Assembly: GCF_008933155.1 (NCBI RefSeq)
Contig: NZ_WBVP01000003.1
Span: 124,001-188,000, forward strand
Direction of reading: 5' to 3'
Source: Aliivibrio finisterrensis
Lineage (GTDB): Bacteria > Pseudomonadota > Gammaproteobacteria > Enterobacterales > Vibrionaceae
Length of the DNA stretch: 64,000 bases
A program made the translations under genes and the position numbers. Below the pieces are notes generated by a model that saw only the letters and a list, made by a program, of their open reading frames with translations, did no database searches and was not told where the DNA came from. The first letter of the stretch is position 1, and each line of letters opens with the position of its first letter. This document shows positions 53,576 through 63,392 of the stretch, piece by piece.

Positions 53576-55123
53576 GTGCGTCTTGAAGTGCAATGTAAAG
53601 ATCGATTAGGTCTAACCCGTGAATTATTAGATATTCTTGCGTCCCAGAATATTGATTTACGAGATATTGAGATTAATAAAGCCGGGTTAATCTATCTTAA
53701 TTTTCCAGAAGTCGCTTTTGATGAGTTTAGTCAATTAATGGCAAAAATTCGAAGAATAGAGAGTGTTATTGATGTTCGTAAAATTCCATTCTTACCAAGT
53801 GAACGTCGTAATATGGAATTACTCGCCGTATTAAGTACCTTACCTGATCCGGTATTTGCGATTAACCTTAAAGGGAAAATCGATAATGCGAATCAGGCAG
53901 TCGCCTCTTTATTTAATGTAGATACAGAAGCACTCATTGGTGAGCTAGCGAGTGTGTTATTACCAAATTTCAATGTGATGTATTGGTTTGAAGAGTCCCG
54001 TGTTCGTCAGCGAGAGTCTATGGATATTGAAGGAATGAATTACGTAATGGAAATCATGCCTGTATACATTACTGATGATGATAACACCTCGATCTTAGCC
54101 AGCGCAGTGGTGATAATTAAGCCAGCTATGGATTCAACACTGGCTCGTCCATTCATTCCAGAGTCATCGAATCTGGGCTTTGAGCATTTTGTCGGTTCAT
54201 CAACGAAATATAAAACGTTAATCTCGCAGGCAAAAAAATTGTCCGATATTGATCAATCTTTATTAATTCAGGGTGAAACGGGTACGGGTAAGGAAATGTT
54301 AGCTCGTGCTTGCCATAATGCGTCTATTCGTTCAGGTAAAGCCTTCATGGTGGTTAACTGTGCGGCCATGCCTGATGATGTCGCTGAAACCGAATTGTTT
54401 GGCTACGCTCCAGGTGCATTTCCCAATATGCCAGAAGGTAAAAAGGGGATCATTGAACAAGCGGATGGCGGTACGGTTTTCTTTGATGAGATCAGTGAAA
54501 TGAGTCCGCTCTTGCAAATCAAGCTGTTACGCTTTATTCAAGATGGGAATTTCCGTAGAGTGGGTGAAGAAAAGGAGATTCACGTAGATGTTGGAATCAT
54601 TGGCGCAAGTAAGAAAGAGCTACTAGAATTAGTGGAACAAGGAGTGTTCCGAGAGGATCTTTATTATCGTTTAAACGTATTATTTTTAGAAATTCCGCCG
54701 CTGCGTGAGCGCCCTTCTGACATCGCGACCTTATTTGAATTTTTTGTTGCTCAGTTATGCAAAGAGCTAAGCATTGTGAAACCCTCTATTTCAGAAGAGG
54801 TGTATGAGTATTTACGCAGTTATTCATGGCCGGGTAACGTTCGTCAGCTAAAAAGCTCTACCCTAAAAGCGTTAACTCAAATGGATAGAAACCAGTTAGA
54901 GACCTCTCACTTTATGCTGCCAATATCTGAAGCGAAAACAGTAAGTATGATGGATATCAATGTAGATGGGACATTGGATGAGATAATGAAATCGTATGAA
55001 TCAATGATCCTAACTGGATTATACGGTGATTTTCCTTCAAGTCGTAAGTTAGCTAAGCGATTAGGCGTTTCGCATACCGCGATAGCGAATAAATTGCGAG
55101 ATTATGGAATAGGGAAAAAATAG
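53576..55123 (+). CDS. tyrR: Transcriptional regulator TyrR, 515 aa
   Basis: Aromatic-amino-acid regulator. ACT domain (residues 1-70: RLEVQCKDRLGLTRELLDIL), PAS (about 80-120), AAA+ domain with Walker A GETGTGKE at 233-240 and FFDEISEM, and a C-terminal HTH (SSRKLAKRLGVSHTAIANKL). The GAFTGA loop of true sigma-54 activators is replaced by GYAPGAFPNM, as in TyrR. The GTG at 53576 with AAGGA seven bases before it gives 515 aa (E. coli 513). A partial TyrR box (TGTAAA at 53534) might allow autoregulation, but the second half is poor. Confidence 0.92.
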   Translation: MRLEVQCKDRLGLTRELLDILASQNIDLRDIEINKAGLIYLNFPEVAFDEFSQLMAKIRRIESVIDVRKIPFLPSERRNMELLAVLSTLPDPVFAINLKGKIDNANQAVASLFNVDTEALIGELASVLLPNFNVMYWFEESRVRQRESMDIEGMNYVMEIMPVYITDDDNTSILASAVVIIKPAMDSTLARPFIPESSNLGFEHFVGSSTKYKTLISQAKKLSDIDQSLLIQGETGTGKEMLARACHNASIRSGKAFMVVNCAAMPDDVAETELFGYAPGAFPNMPEGKKGIIEQADGGTVFFDEISEMSPLLQIKLLRFIQDGNFRRVGEEKEIHVDVGIIGASKKELLELVEQGVFREDLYYRLNVLFLEIPPLRERPSDIATLFEFFVAQLCKELSIVKPSISEEVYEYLRSYSWPGNVRQLKSSTLKALTQMDRNQLETSHFMLPISEAKTVSMMDINVDGTLDEIMKSYESMILTGLYGDFPSSRKLAKRLGVSHTAIANKLRDYGIGKK

Positions 55124-55132
55124 GGGAACGAC

Positions 55133-55690
55133 ATGGATGTGCATTTTGAGTTTGATCATTACCAAGTTCGTCTAATTAAAAGCAGTGATTCTGTGATGAT
55201 TGCTAATTACTTCATGCGTAATCGTCACCATTTGGCGCCGTGGGAGCCCAAGCGTGCGAATTCTTTTTTTACTGCGGAAGGTTGGAAGCAACGTTTATTG
55301 CAATTGGTAGAGTTACATAAGCATAATTTGGCGTTTTATTTTGTGATCGTCGATACTCAGCAGAAGAAAATTATTGGTTCAGTGAGTTTTAGTAATATTA
55401 CTCGTTTTCCATTCTACGCCGGTCATGTGGGCTATTCTCTCGATGAGCATTATCAAGGTAATGGGATTATGCAGCGAGCGCTAGAACATACCGTAGATTG
55501 GATGTTTTCAGTTCAGCATCTTCATCGAATTATGGCTGCGTATATTCCACACAATAAAAAAAGTGGCAATGTGTTATCGGCACTGGGGTTCGTTAAAGAA
55601 GGAGAGGCAAAAGACTACCTTTACATAAACGGCGCTTGGGAAGATCATATTCTGACTTCTAAGATAAATAGTCATTGGGTACCAGAATAA
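55133..55690 (+). CDS. rimJ: RimJ-like N-terminal acetyltransferase, 185 aa
   Basis: GNAT acetyltransferase closely matching E. coli RimJ (194 aa): LAPWEPKRANSFF, AFYFVIVDTQQKKIIGSVSFSN, YQGNGIMQRAL (acetyl-CoA loop) and HRIMAAYIPHNKKSG. It acetylates the N-terminus of ribosomal protein S5 in E. coli. It begins 9 bases after tyrR, which suggests co-transcription though no functional link is known. Confidence 0.9.
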   Translation: MDVHFEFDHYQVRLIKSSDSVMIANYFMRNRHHLAPWEPKRANSFFTAEGWKQRLLQLVELHKHNLAFYFVIVDTQQKKIIGSVSFSNITRFPFYAGHVGYSLDEHYQGNGIMQRALEHTVDWMFSVQHLHRIMAAYIPHNKKSGNVLSALGFVKEGEAKDYLYINGAWEDHILTSKINSHWVPE

Positions 55691-55818
55691 CTCTATTTTT
55701 GTGGCATAAATATAAGAAAGAACGGTTTAAATTGAAAGTTAGCCATGGAGTGGTTACTAAATTGGTGTACTCTAGTAACAGTAATTTTTAAGACAATAAT
55801 AATAAAGAAGGAATTTAG

Positions 55819-56028
55819 ATGCTGAAGTTCATTAAGTTTTTACAATTGTTGATTTTAGGTATTGTTGGTGCATTTGTTTTTCAATCAACCGTGCTACATG
55901 GTATTGGTATTTTCAGTGAGCGCTACGTGATCATGAGCTTGGTACTGACCGTATTATTAGAACTGGCAATTTTCATTATCTACAAGCTAGTAGAAGATGA
56001 TTTTACCAATGAGCCGAAAGTAAAATAA
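55819..56028 (+). CDS. Small membrane protein, 69 aa
   Basis: Two hydrophobic spans (about residues 5-25 and 36-58) joined by a short loop, with an acidic-basic tail VEDDFTNEPKVK. AAGGAATTTAG precedes the ATG. An inverted repeat GTTACT/AGTAAC (55753-55758, 55774-55779) lies in its promoter region. I do not recognise the family. It ends at a clear terminator. Confidence 0.65.
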   Translation: MLKFIKFLQLLILGIVGAFVFQSTVLHGIGIFSERYVIMSLVLTVLLELAIFIIYKLVEDDFTNEPKVK

Positions 56029-56055
56029 CGACGAACTTGACGTTTAAAAGTAAAT

Positions 56056-56094
56056 AAAACCGATACACTTTTATTTAAAGGTATCGGTTTTTTT
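56056..56094 (+). terminator. Intrinsic terminator between the small membrane protein and bioA
   Basis: AAAACCGATAC (56056-56066) pairs with GTATCGGTTTT (56081-56091), followed by T to 56094. Could also serve bioA from the other strand. Confidence 0.9.
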
Positions 56095-56109
56095 ATGTCG
56101 TTTTAACGA

Positions 56110-57390
56110 TTAAAACAGATCGCTTAATGCGCTATCAATGGCATTAACTAACTTAGTAATGTGTTCAGGCTGCGAAATAAATGGCGGCATCATATAAATC
56201 AATTTACCAAATGGTCGTATCCAAACTCCTTGCTCGACAAAGTGTGCTTGGATTTTTTCCATCTCAACAGGTGTGGTTAGCTCTATCACACCTATTGCTC
56301 CAAGCCATCGAACATCTGCAACCACATCGTATTTTTTAAGTTGAGGCAGTAATTCTGAAAAGCAGGTTTCAATCTGTTTGGTTTGAGTCTGCCAATGATT
56401 TTGTTGGATCAGTTCTAAACTGGCATTCGCAACAGCACAAGCCAGTGGATTTCCCATAAAGGTCGGTCCGTGCATAAAGCAGCCGGCATCTCCACTGCAT
56501 ACAGTATCAGCAACAACTTTACTGGTGAGTGTTGCAGATAATGTCATGTAGCCACCTGTAAGTGCCTTACCAATACACATGATGTCAGGCTCAATGTCGG
56601 CGTGCTCACAAGCAAATAATTTTCCTGTTCGTCCAAAGCCGGTTGCTATCTCATCTAGAATCAGAAGTAAGCCATATTCATCACACAAGCGGCGTACTTC
56701 TTTTAAATATTGAGGGTGGTATAAACGCATTCCGCCTGCGCCCTGAACAATAGGCTCAAGGATCATTGCGGCGATCTCTTCATGGCGTTCAGCCAGCATC
56801 TTTTCTAAAGGAAGAATATCTTCAGAGTTCCATTCACCACCAAATTTGCTGGTCGGAGATTCAACAAACAGGTGTTCTGGTAAAAAACCTTTATATAGAC
56901 CGTGCATTGAATTATCGGGATCAGTTACCGACATCGCGGCAAAGGTATCACCATGGTAACCATTTCGAACGGTAACGAATTTCGAGCGTGGTTGTCCTTT
57001 GGCGTGCCAATATTGCAGAGCCATTTTTAAACTGACTTCAACCGCTACTGAGCCAGAATCGGCCAAAAAGACCTGCTCTAATCGAGAAGGGCTTAGTTCA
57101 ATTAACTTTTTACATAAATCGACCGCAGGCTGATGAGTAATACCACCAAACATCACGTGTGCCATTTTATCGGTTTGATCTTTAAGCGCTTGGTTAAGGT
57201 GAGGATGACAGTAACCGTGAATGGTAGACCACCAAGAAGACATTCCATCAACCAATGCTGTCCCATCTTCTAAATAGAGGTTAACCCCTTTAGCGTGAGT
57301 AATAGGGTAGCAAGAAAGCGGATTAATTGTAGATGTGTAGGGATGCCAAATGTGTTGACGGTCAAAATCCAAGTCGACGCTATTGTTCAT
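56110..57390 (-). CDS. bioA: DAPA aminotransferase BioA, 426 aa
   Basis: Converts KAPA to DAPA with SAM as amino donor, third step from pimeloyl-ACP. Class III aminotransferase: [24 protein letters not shown] (PLP phosphate), [13 protein letters not shown], and Schiff-base Lys in [12 protein letters not shown]. coli BioA has 429 aa. Divergent from bioBFCD with a 160-base shared control region. Confidence 0.95.
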   Translation of the reverse strand: MNNSVDLDFDRQHIWHPYTSTINPLSCYPITHAKGVNLYLEDGTALVDGMSSWWSTIHGYCHPHLNQALKDQTDKMAHVMFGGITHQPAVDLCKKLIELSPSRLEQVFLADSGSVAVEVSLKMALQYWHAKGQPRSKFVTVRNGYHGDTFAAMSVTDPDNSMHGLYKGFLPEHLFVESPTSKFGGEWNSEDILPLEKMLAERHEEIAAMILEPIVQGAGGMRLYHPQYLKEVRRLCDEYGLLLILDEIATGFGRTGKLFACEHADIEPDIMCIGKALTGGYMTLSATLTSKVVADTVCSGDAGCFMHGPTFMGNPLACAVANASLELIQQNHWQTQTKQIETCFSELLPQLKKYDVVADVRWLGAIGVIELTTPVEMEKIQAHFVEQGVWIRPFGKLIYMMPPFISQPEHITKLVNAIDSALSDLF

Positions 57391-57401
57391 TTATTCACCA
57401 G

Positions 57402-57434
57402 TTGTAAACTTTATCTATCCATTGAGGTTGACAG
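57402..57434. promoter_or_regulatory. Candidate BirA operator between bioA and bioB
   Basis: TTGTAAACT (57402-57410) and GGTTGACAG (57426-57434) form imperfect inverted halves of the TTGTWAACC-N14/16-GGTTWACAA BirA operator. Located 12 bases upstream of the bioA start codon. It should let biotinyl-AMP-bound BirA repress both directions. Confidence 0.65.
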
Positions 57435-57550
57435 TGTATCGTTTAACCGTAGACTAGCCAAGTATAAATAGAGACCAAAAAGCACAATCAAAAGTGGTCG
57501 GATCTTAGCAATAGCAATGGTTATAGCATGTTAACGAAAGGAATTTACAC

Positions 57551-58603
57551 GTGGAAGTGAGACATAACTGGACAGTAGCAGAAGTACAGGCGTTGATGGA
57601 TAAGCCGTTTATGGATTTAATCTTTGATGCTCAATTAGTACATCGTAAATATCAACAAACAAACCATGTACAAGTGAGTACACTGCTATCAATTAAAACG
57701 GGCGCTTGTCCTGAAGATTGTAAATATTGCCCTCAAAGTGCTCATTACCGCACTGACGTTGACCGTGAACGTTTGATGGAAGTAGAAAGCGTTTTGGATG
57801 CTGCGAAAAAAGCGAAGAACTCTGGTTCAACCCGTTTCTGTATGGGTGCTGCTTGGAAAAATCCAAAAGAACGTGATATGCCTTATCTGTTAGATATGAT
57901 CAAAGGCGTCAAAGAGATGGGTCTTGAGACGTGCATGACGCTAGGGATGATCACCTCAGATCAAGCGGGTGAATTATCAGAAGCGGGTCTCGATTACTAT
58001 AATCACAATTTAGACACCTCTCCAGAGTTTTACGGCAACATCATTACTACTCGTACTTATCAAGATCGTTTAGATACATTATCTCACGTTCGTGATGCTG
58101 GAATGAAGATCTGTTCTGGTGGCATTATCGGCATGGGCGAAAGTGACAGTGATCGTGCGGGTCTATTTGTTGAATTAGCGAATCTTCCTCAGCATCCAGA
58201 ATCTGTTCCTGTCAATATGCTGGTAAAAGTAAAAGGCACGCCATTAGAGGATGCTGAAGACGTTGACCCATTTGATTTTATCCGTTTGATCGCCGTTGCT
58301 CGTATCATGATGCCTGGATCGGCTGTGCGTTTGTCTGCAGGTCGTGAAAGCATGAATGAGCAGATGCAAGCCTTATGCTTTATGGCCGGTGCTAACTCGG
58401 TATTTTATGGGTGTAAACTACTGACAACGCCAAACCCAGATGAAGACAGCGACATGCAACTGTTTAAGAAACTGGGTGTGAATAGCCAACAAGTTGCGCA
58501 AAAACCAGATGTGGTCCAAGAGCATGAATTATTAGATCGCGTTGCTGAGCGTGTTGCTTCTCGTCCTGAAAAAGACGATCTATTTTATGAAGCGAGCGTT
58601 TAA
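57551..58603 (+). CDS. bioB: Biotin synthase BioB, 350 aa
   Basis: Radical-SAM enzyme that inserts sulfur into dethiobiotin. The cluster motif CPEDCKYC places cysteines at 53, 57, 60, the same numbers as in E. coli Bio[10 protein letters not shown] with the Arg ligand of the 2Fe-2S cluster is near the end. GTG start at 57551 with AAGGAA before it. The next gene overlaps its 3' end by 17 bases. Confidence 0.96.
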   Translation: MEVRHNWTVAEVQALMDKPFMDLIFDAQLVHRKYQQTNHVQVSTLLSIKTGACPEDCKYCPQSAHYRTDVDRERLMEVESVLDAAKKAKNSGSTRFCMGAAWKNPKERDMPYLLDMIKGVKEMGLETCMTLGMITSDQAGELSEAGLDYYNHNLDTSPEFYGNIITTRTYQDRLDTLSHVRDAGMKICSGGIIGMGESDSDRAGLFVELANLPQHPESVPVNMLVKVKGTPLEDAEDVDPFDFIRLIAVARIMMPGSAVRLSAGRESMNEQMQALCFMAGANSVFYGCKLLTTPNPDEDSDMQLFKKLGVNSQQVAQKPDVVQEHELLDRVAERVASRPEKDDLFYEASV

Positions 58604-59738
58604 TCAACGTATTAGCTCCGCACTTACTCAGCGTAAGCAAGCGGGGCTGAATCGTTCTCGAACGGTAATAGAGCAAGGTAATCAATCTCGATTAGTGGTA
58701 GATGGTCAATCTTATATCAACTTTTCAGGTAACGATTATCTTGGTCTTGCTGGCAGTGCAGAGTTAACTCAAGCATGGCAACAAGGCTTATCTTTATATG
58801 GCAGTGGCAGTGGTGCTTCACCATTAGTGACAGGTTACTCAAAACCTCACGCCGATTTGGAATATCAATTGGCTGAATGGCTAGGGTTTGATTGCGCATT
58901 ACTTTTTAACTCTGGCTTTAGTGCCAATCAAGCGGTACTTTTTTCATTATTAGAAAAAGGCGACACCTTGCTGCAAGACAAACTTAATCATGCCTCGTTA
59001 ATGGAAGCGGGTATATTGTCACCAGCGATGATGAAACGCTTTAAACATAATGATATATCTCATCTAACCAAATTATTAACGGCGTCTGATCATTCACCTT
59101 CTTTGGTCGTCACCGAAGGGGTTTTTAGTATGGATGGGGATTTATCACCACTTTCAGATGTTGCTAAAGTAACCAAAGAAAATAATGCGTGGTTAATGGT
59201 AGATGATGCTCATGGATGTGGCGTGTTAGGTAACAATGGCCGGGGATGTTGTGATTTTTATCAAGTGACGCCAGACATTTTAGTCGTCACGTTTGGTAAA
59301 GGGTTTGGTTTATCGGGTGCTGCGGTGTTATGTAATCATGAATGTGGTGATTACTTAGCTCAATTCGCTCGTCATCATGTCTATTCAACGGCAATGCCTC
59401 CTGCTCAAGCTCATGCGTTATCTCATGCCTTATTGATGATCCAGCAACAAGAGTGGCGACGTGAAAAGCTCAAAGAATTAAATCAACAATTTGAATCAGA
59501 ATTAACTGGTTTTTCAGGAGCGATGAAAACAGATACGCCGATAAAACCGATTATTATTGGTGAAGCCGATAAAGCAATGAATGTCTCTGCCGCACTTAAA
59601 AATCAAGGACTGTGGACAACTGCCATTCGTCCGCCGACCGTGCCAACAGGAACTGCGCGGTTAAGAATTACGTTAAGCGCTAATCACTCGCAACAAGACA
59701 TTACACAGCTTACCCAAGCAATAACAGAATTAGGATGA
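58587..59738 (+). CDS. bioF: KAPA synthase BioF, 383 aa
   Basis: PLP-dependent condensation of pimeloyl-ACP/CoA with alanine. [11 protein letters not shown] near the start, [10 protein letters not shown], and Schiff-base Lys in [10 protein letters not shown]. The ATG at 58587 gives 383 aa (E. coli 384); the earlier in-frame start at 58542 lies in bioB. Translation is coupled to bioB by the overlap. Confidence 0.95.
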   Translation: MKRAFNQRISSALTQRKQAGLNRSRTVIEQGNQSRLVVDGQSYINFSGNDYLGLAGSAELTQAWQQGLSLYGSGSGASPLVTGYSKPHADLEYQLAEWLGFDCALLFNSGFSANQAVLFSLLEKGDTLLQDKLNHASLMEAGILSPAMMKRFKHNDISHLTKLLTASDHSPSLVVTEGVFSMDGDLSPLSDVAKVTKENNAWLMVDDAHGCGVLGNNGRGCCDFYQVTPDILVVTFGKGFGLSGAAVLCNHECGDYLAQFARHHVYSTAMPPAQAHALSHALLMIQQQEWRREKLKELNQQFESELTGFSGAMKTDTPIKPIIIGEADKAMNVSAALKNQGLWTTAIRPPTVPTGTARLRITLSANHSQQDITQLTQAITELG

Positions 59739-59745
59739 TGGAGTT

Positions 59746-60567
59746 ATGGTTAATCAAGCTGTCGCCATAGAAACCTCGCATTGGACACCAAGCCAAGAGA
59801 AACAAGCCATTCAAGCCGCGTTTAGTAAGGCGGCAAATACGTATGATCGCTCGGCTGAATTTCAACGTCAGGTGGCGGATACTTTATTATCTTATTTACC
59901 TCAAGATCTGTCAGGGCAGCGTATATTAGATGTCGGCTGCGGAACGGGCTATTGCAGTGGACAGTTGTTGAAGCGTGGTGCAAAGGTTGTGGCGTTTGAT
60001 CTGTCTCAATCGATGTTAGATAAAGCTAAAGAACGTTGTGGTGAACTTAATATTTGTTACGTTCAAGGGGATGCTGAGCATTTACCGTTTATTAATAGTG
60101 AATTTGACGCGGTTATTTCAAGTTTAGCGTTGCAATGGTGTCAGGATTTATCCGTTCCTCTGGCTGAAATGAATCGAGTTACTCATACTAAAAGCAAGGT
60201 TGTATTTTCAACTTTGTTAGATGGCTCACTGTTTGAGTTGAAAAATGCGTGGTCAAAGGTTGATTTATATCAACATGTTAACGATTTTATTACGCCATCT
60301 ATGGTAAATCTTGCGTTAGCGCAATCTGAATGTAACAAGTTTACACTAGACTGCACGCCAGTTGAGATGACGTATTCTTCTGCTCTTGCTTTAATGAAAG
60401 ATTTAAAAGGAATTGGAGCAACGCATTTACCTAATGGTCGCCACTCAGGTTTATTGAGTAAAGAAAAGCTATTAGCAGTAGAAGAAGCGTATCAAATTTT
60501 TAAGAACGAATTTAATAAGTTACCTGCTACTTATCAGGTAGGCTTTGGAGTTATAAGTAATGATTGA
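59746..60567 (+). CDS. bioC: Malonyl-ACP methyltransferase BioC, 273 aa
   Basis: Starts pimelate synthesis by methylating malonyl-ACP. SAM motif [13 protein letters not shown] at about residue 64, [11 protein letters not shown], and LQWCQD. About 20 residues longer than E. coli BioC (251), mostly at the N-terminus. Overlaps bioD by 8 bases. Confidence 0.92.
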   Translation: MVNQAVAIETSHWTPSQEKQAIQAAFSKAANTYDRSAEFQRQVADTLLSYLPQDLSGQRILDVGCGTGYCSGQLLKRGAKVVAFDLSQSMLDKAKERCGELNICYVQGDAEHLPFINSEFDAVISSLALQWCQDLSVPLAEMNRVTHTKSKVVFSTLLDGSLFELKNAWSKVDLYQHVNDFITPSMVNLALAQSECNKFTLDCTPVEMTYSSALALMKDLKGIGATHLPNGRHSGLLSKEKLLAVEEAYQIFKNEFNKLPATYQVGFGVISND

Positions 60568-61240
60568 TGCATTTTTTGTTGCAGGTACAGATACCGATGT
60601 AGGTAAAACCGTTTCTTCTAAAGCGATTTTAGATGCATTAAATATGAAAGGGCTAAATACAGCCGCATATAAACCTGTAGCAGCAGGATCTGAAGACAAA
60701 GGTGAAGGCGTTCAAAACTCTGATGCAATCCATTTACGCTCTGTAGCCAATGTTGAATTAAGTTACGAAGAAGTAAACCCTTATGCATTACTATTGCCTG
60801 CATCGCCACACATCGCGGCAGAAGCTGAGAGTGTTGTGATTGACTATTCTGTTCTTTCACAAGGCTTAGCGGCATTAAAAGCTAAGTCAGACGTAGTATT
60901 AGTTGAGGGCGCTGGTGGTTGGCGTGTCCCTGTTTCTAAAGATGATTGTCTATCAACTTGGGTGAAACAAGAGAAATTGCCAGTAGTATTAGTGGTAGGC
61001 ATTAAATTGGGCTGTTTAAGTCATGCAATGTTAACGGCAGAAGCGATTCAACATGATGGTTTAGAGATCATTGGGTGGGTTGCGAACCGAGTAAACCCAG
61101 GCACTGAAAATTACGCTGAAATTATCAAGATGTTAGAAGATAAAATGCCAGCGCCAAAATTAGGCGAAATTCCATACATGCCAAGTGTTAAGCGTAAAAA
61201 TATGGGTAAGTACATTAATTTAGATGTGTTAGAAGCTTAA
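60560..61240 (+). CDS. bioD: Dethiobiotin synthetase BioD, 226 aa
   Basis: ATP-dependent ring closure of DAPA. P-loop GTDTDVGKT at residues 8-16, KPVAAGSED, and [10 protein letters not shown]. Last gene of bioBFCD, followed by a terminator. Together with bioA the window holds the pathway from malonyl-ACP to biotin except bioH or a substitute pimeloyl-ester hydrolase. Confidence 0.95.
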   Translation: MIDAFFVAGTDTDVGKTVSSKAILDALNMKGLNTAAYKPVAAGSEDKGEGVQNSDAIHLRSVANVELSYEEVNPYALLLPASPHIAAEAESVVIDYSVLSQGLAALKAKSDVVLVEGAGGWRVPVSKDDCLSTWVKQEKLPVVLVVGIKLGCLSHAMLTAEAIQHDGLEIIGWVANRVNPGTENYAEIIKMLEDKMPAPKLGEIPYMPSVKRKNMGKYINLDVLEA

Positions 61241-61274
61241 ATTCTATAGTTACAAAAAATAGTTAAGAGACAAC

Positions 61275-61307
61275 AAAGCCAATATCTTTCATGATGTTGG
61301 CTTTTTT
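61275..61307 (+). terminator. Intrinsic terminator after bioD
   Basis: AAAGCCAATATC (61275-61286) pairs with GATGTTGGCTTT (61293-61304) with one G-U pair, followed by T. Confidence 0.85.
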
Positions 61308-61314
61308 ATTGACG

Positions 61315-62196
61315 TTAATTAGAAAACGTTTCTCTAAATAAGGTCACCATCGCCCGCGTTTTCTCAGCTAAATAACTGGGTGTTGGGTAAACCAAAGTAA
61401 TGGTCAAATCAGTAAAAGAGGTTCTTGGTAAGACCTCAACGAGTTGACCATTTTTGATTTTATCTTCAATTAAGATCGAAGGCAGAAGGGCAATGCCTTT
61501 ACCTGAAAGTGCTAATCGTTGAAGCAGATTCAGATCATCGCTAAATAATTGATAATCAAGCCCTTGAGGGAGCAAGCTTTTATTATAACGGCTAGCAAGC
61601 AGATGAAAGTCATTTAACTGAGCCACATTACCAGGGTGTCCATTTAGTGTTAAATACTCTGGAGAAGCAACCATACTATAAGGAATTTGAATTAAGCGTT
61701 GCTGAATATAGTCATCATGCAATGGTTCGATGTAGCTAGGTAGAATTTGTAGATCAACATTTTCACGGCGAAGATCTAACGATTGAACATGATGCTCAAT
61801 CTCTAATTTAACCTCTGCATACTCCTTCATATACTGTTCAATTAACTGGGAGAAAATCTCGGTCATTCCAAGGGCTGGTGGGATAGCCACCTTTAATCTG
61901 CCTCTTGGTGTTAAGTGATGCTCTCTCATTAATCGACTCGCATCCACTAAGATATTGATTGGATTAGAGGTTTGCTCATATAGCCATTTCCCTTGCTGGG
62001 TTAATTCAATCGCTCTTGTCGTTCTGATGAGTAATTGATGGCCAAGGGCTTTTTCTAATTCTTGCAGTCGACGGCTGACTTTTGAACGCTGTAATCCTGC
62101 AAATTGTGCAGCAGAGCTAATGCCCTTATGCCTAACGATAAGAACAAATAGGTAAATATCATCAAAGGAAACGGAGCTATCTGGATGGTTGTTCAT
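61315..62196 (-). CDS. LysR-family transcriptional regulator, 293 aa
   Basis: N-terminal HTH (ISSAAQFAGLQRSKVSRRLQELE, about residues 19-41) and a LysR substrate domain. Divergent (115-base gap) from the HlyD/DUF2955 pair, which it probably controls. Effector unknown. Confidence 0.9.
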   Translation of the reverse strand: MNNHPDSSVSFDDIYLFVLIVRHKGISSAAQFAGLQRSKVSRRLQELEKALGHQLLIRTTRAIELTQQGKWLYEQTSNPINILVDASRLMREHHLTPRGRLKVAIPPALGMTEIFSQLIEQYMKEYAEVKLEIEHHVQSLDLRRENVDLQILPSYIEPLHDDYIQQRLIQIPYSMVASPEYLTLNGHPGNVAQLNDFHLLASRYNKSLLPQGLDYQLFSDDLNLLQRLALSGKGIALLPSILIEDKIKNGQLVEVLPRTSFTDLTITLVYPTPSYLAEKTRAMVTLFRETFSN

Positions 62197-62311
62197 CTCT
62201 ATTGTCCTGTTATTAGGTCATATACGAGCTATTTTGTCATCTATTCGAAATAAAATCACGCACTATAATGAAAACTAGATCACAGCAATTTTGACTTTAT
62301 TGAGAACTTCT

Positions 62312-63379
62312 ATGCAAGCTGCAGAGCAAAAATTCAAACAATGGATGCGTATCCTAATCGTATTATTTCTTATCGTTACTGCTTATTTAGTGATGGCAGA
62401 TAGATTAACGCCGTTAACGACCCAAAGTAAGGTGCAAGGCTTTGTGGTTCAAATATCACCAGAAGTGTCTGGTCGAGTAGTTGAAGTTAATCACACAAAT
62501 AACCAATTAGTTAAGCAGGGCGAGTTACTGTTTAAGATTGATGATGAAAAATATCAATTGGCCGTTCAAAAAGCCGAAATTGGATTAGCTCAAGCAAGAG
62601 AGCAAGAAGCGTCATTAGTGGCGGATATTGAAGCGGCACGTTCAAATGTTAAAACGACTCAAGTAACGGCAGATAATGCGAACCGTGAATATCACCGTAT
62701 TAAGCGATTAGCAAAATCAGGGGCTGTCTCTGCATCAGGCTTAGATTCTGCTGTAACTAAGCGTGACCAAGCCGCTGCCAATTTTATGGCTTCAAAGCAA
62801 AAGTTACACGCATTGGAAGTTAAACTGGGTAAAGGAGATGGCCAAAGTAGTGCCGTACTTTCTGCAAAAAATGCCTTAAAACAAGCGTTGCTGAATTTAG
62901 AAAATACTCAAGTAATAGCGCAAAGTGAGGGGATAATTACCAATATGCAGTTGCATGTCGGTTTGTTTGCCAATGCTAATCAGCCATTACTGACGTTTAT
63001 TCCAACCGATTCACTGTGGATCTCTGCAGATTATCGTGAGAAAGCGACCTCAGAGATGAATAAAGGAATGTATGCTGAAGTGGCTTATGATGCACTGCCG
63101 GGTGAAGTGTTTCCATTATTGGTAGAGAGCCGCGATTATGGGGTTGCTTCTGCCCAGCAAAAAGCCAATGGCCAATTGAGCATGGTAGAAGTGAGTAACC
63201 GTTGGGTTCGTGATGCCCAACGGGTACGAGTGAATTTAATTAGCGAAGAGGTTATTTCACCACGATTATTTGTTGGCTCGCGAGCAACCGTTATTATTTA
63301 TACGTCAGGCAATAAAGTCATTGATTACATTGGTCATAGCTTAATTACCATGATCAGCTATTTACACTACATATACTAG
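62312..63379 (+). CDS. HlyD/EmrA-type periplasmic adaptor protein, 355 aa
   Basis: One N-terminal membrane span (about residues 11-30), a lipoyl half-motif (VQGFVVQISPEVSGRVVEVNV-like), a long coiled-coil hairpin (about 85-190) and the second lipoyl/beta-barrel half (ITNMQLHVGLFANANQPLL). Such adaptors join inner-membrane pumps to an outer-membrane channel. ATG 62312 has GAGAA before it; the TTG at 62291 is less likely. The next gene encodes a DUF2955 partner. Confidence 0.87.
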   Translation: MQAAEQKFKQWMRILIVLFLIVTAYLVMADRLTPLTTQSKVQGFVVQISPEVSGRVVEVNHTNNQLVKQGELLFKIDDEKYQLAVQKAEIGLAQAREQEASLVADIEAARSNVKTTQVTADNANREYHRIKRLAKSGAVSASGLDSAVTKRDQAAANFMASKQKLHALEVKLGKGDGQSSAVLSAKNALKQALLNLENTQVIAQSEGIITNMQLHVGLFANANQPLLTFIPTDSLWISADYREKATSEMNKGMYAEVAYDALPGEVFPLLVESRDYGVASAQQKANGQLSMVEVSNRWVRDAQRVRVNLISEEVISPRLFVGSRATVIIYTSGNKVIDYIGHSLITMISYLHYIY

Positions 63380-63392
63380 TTGGAATGTTGAT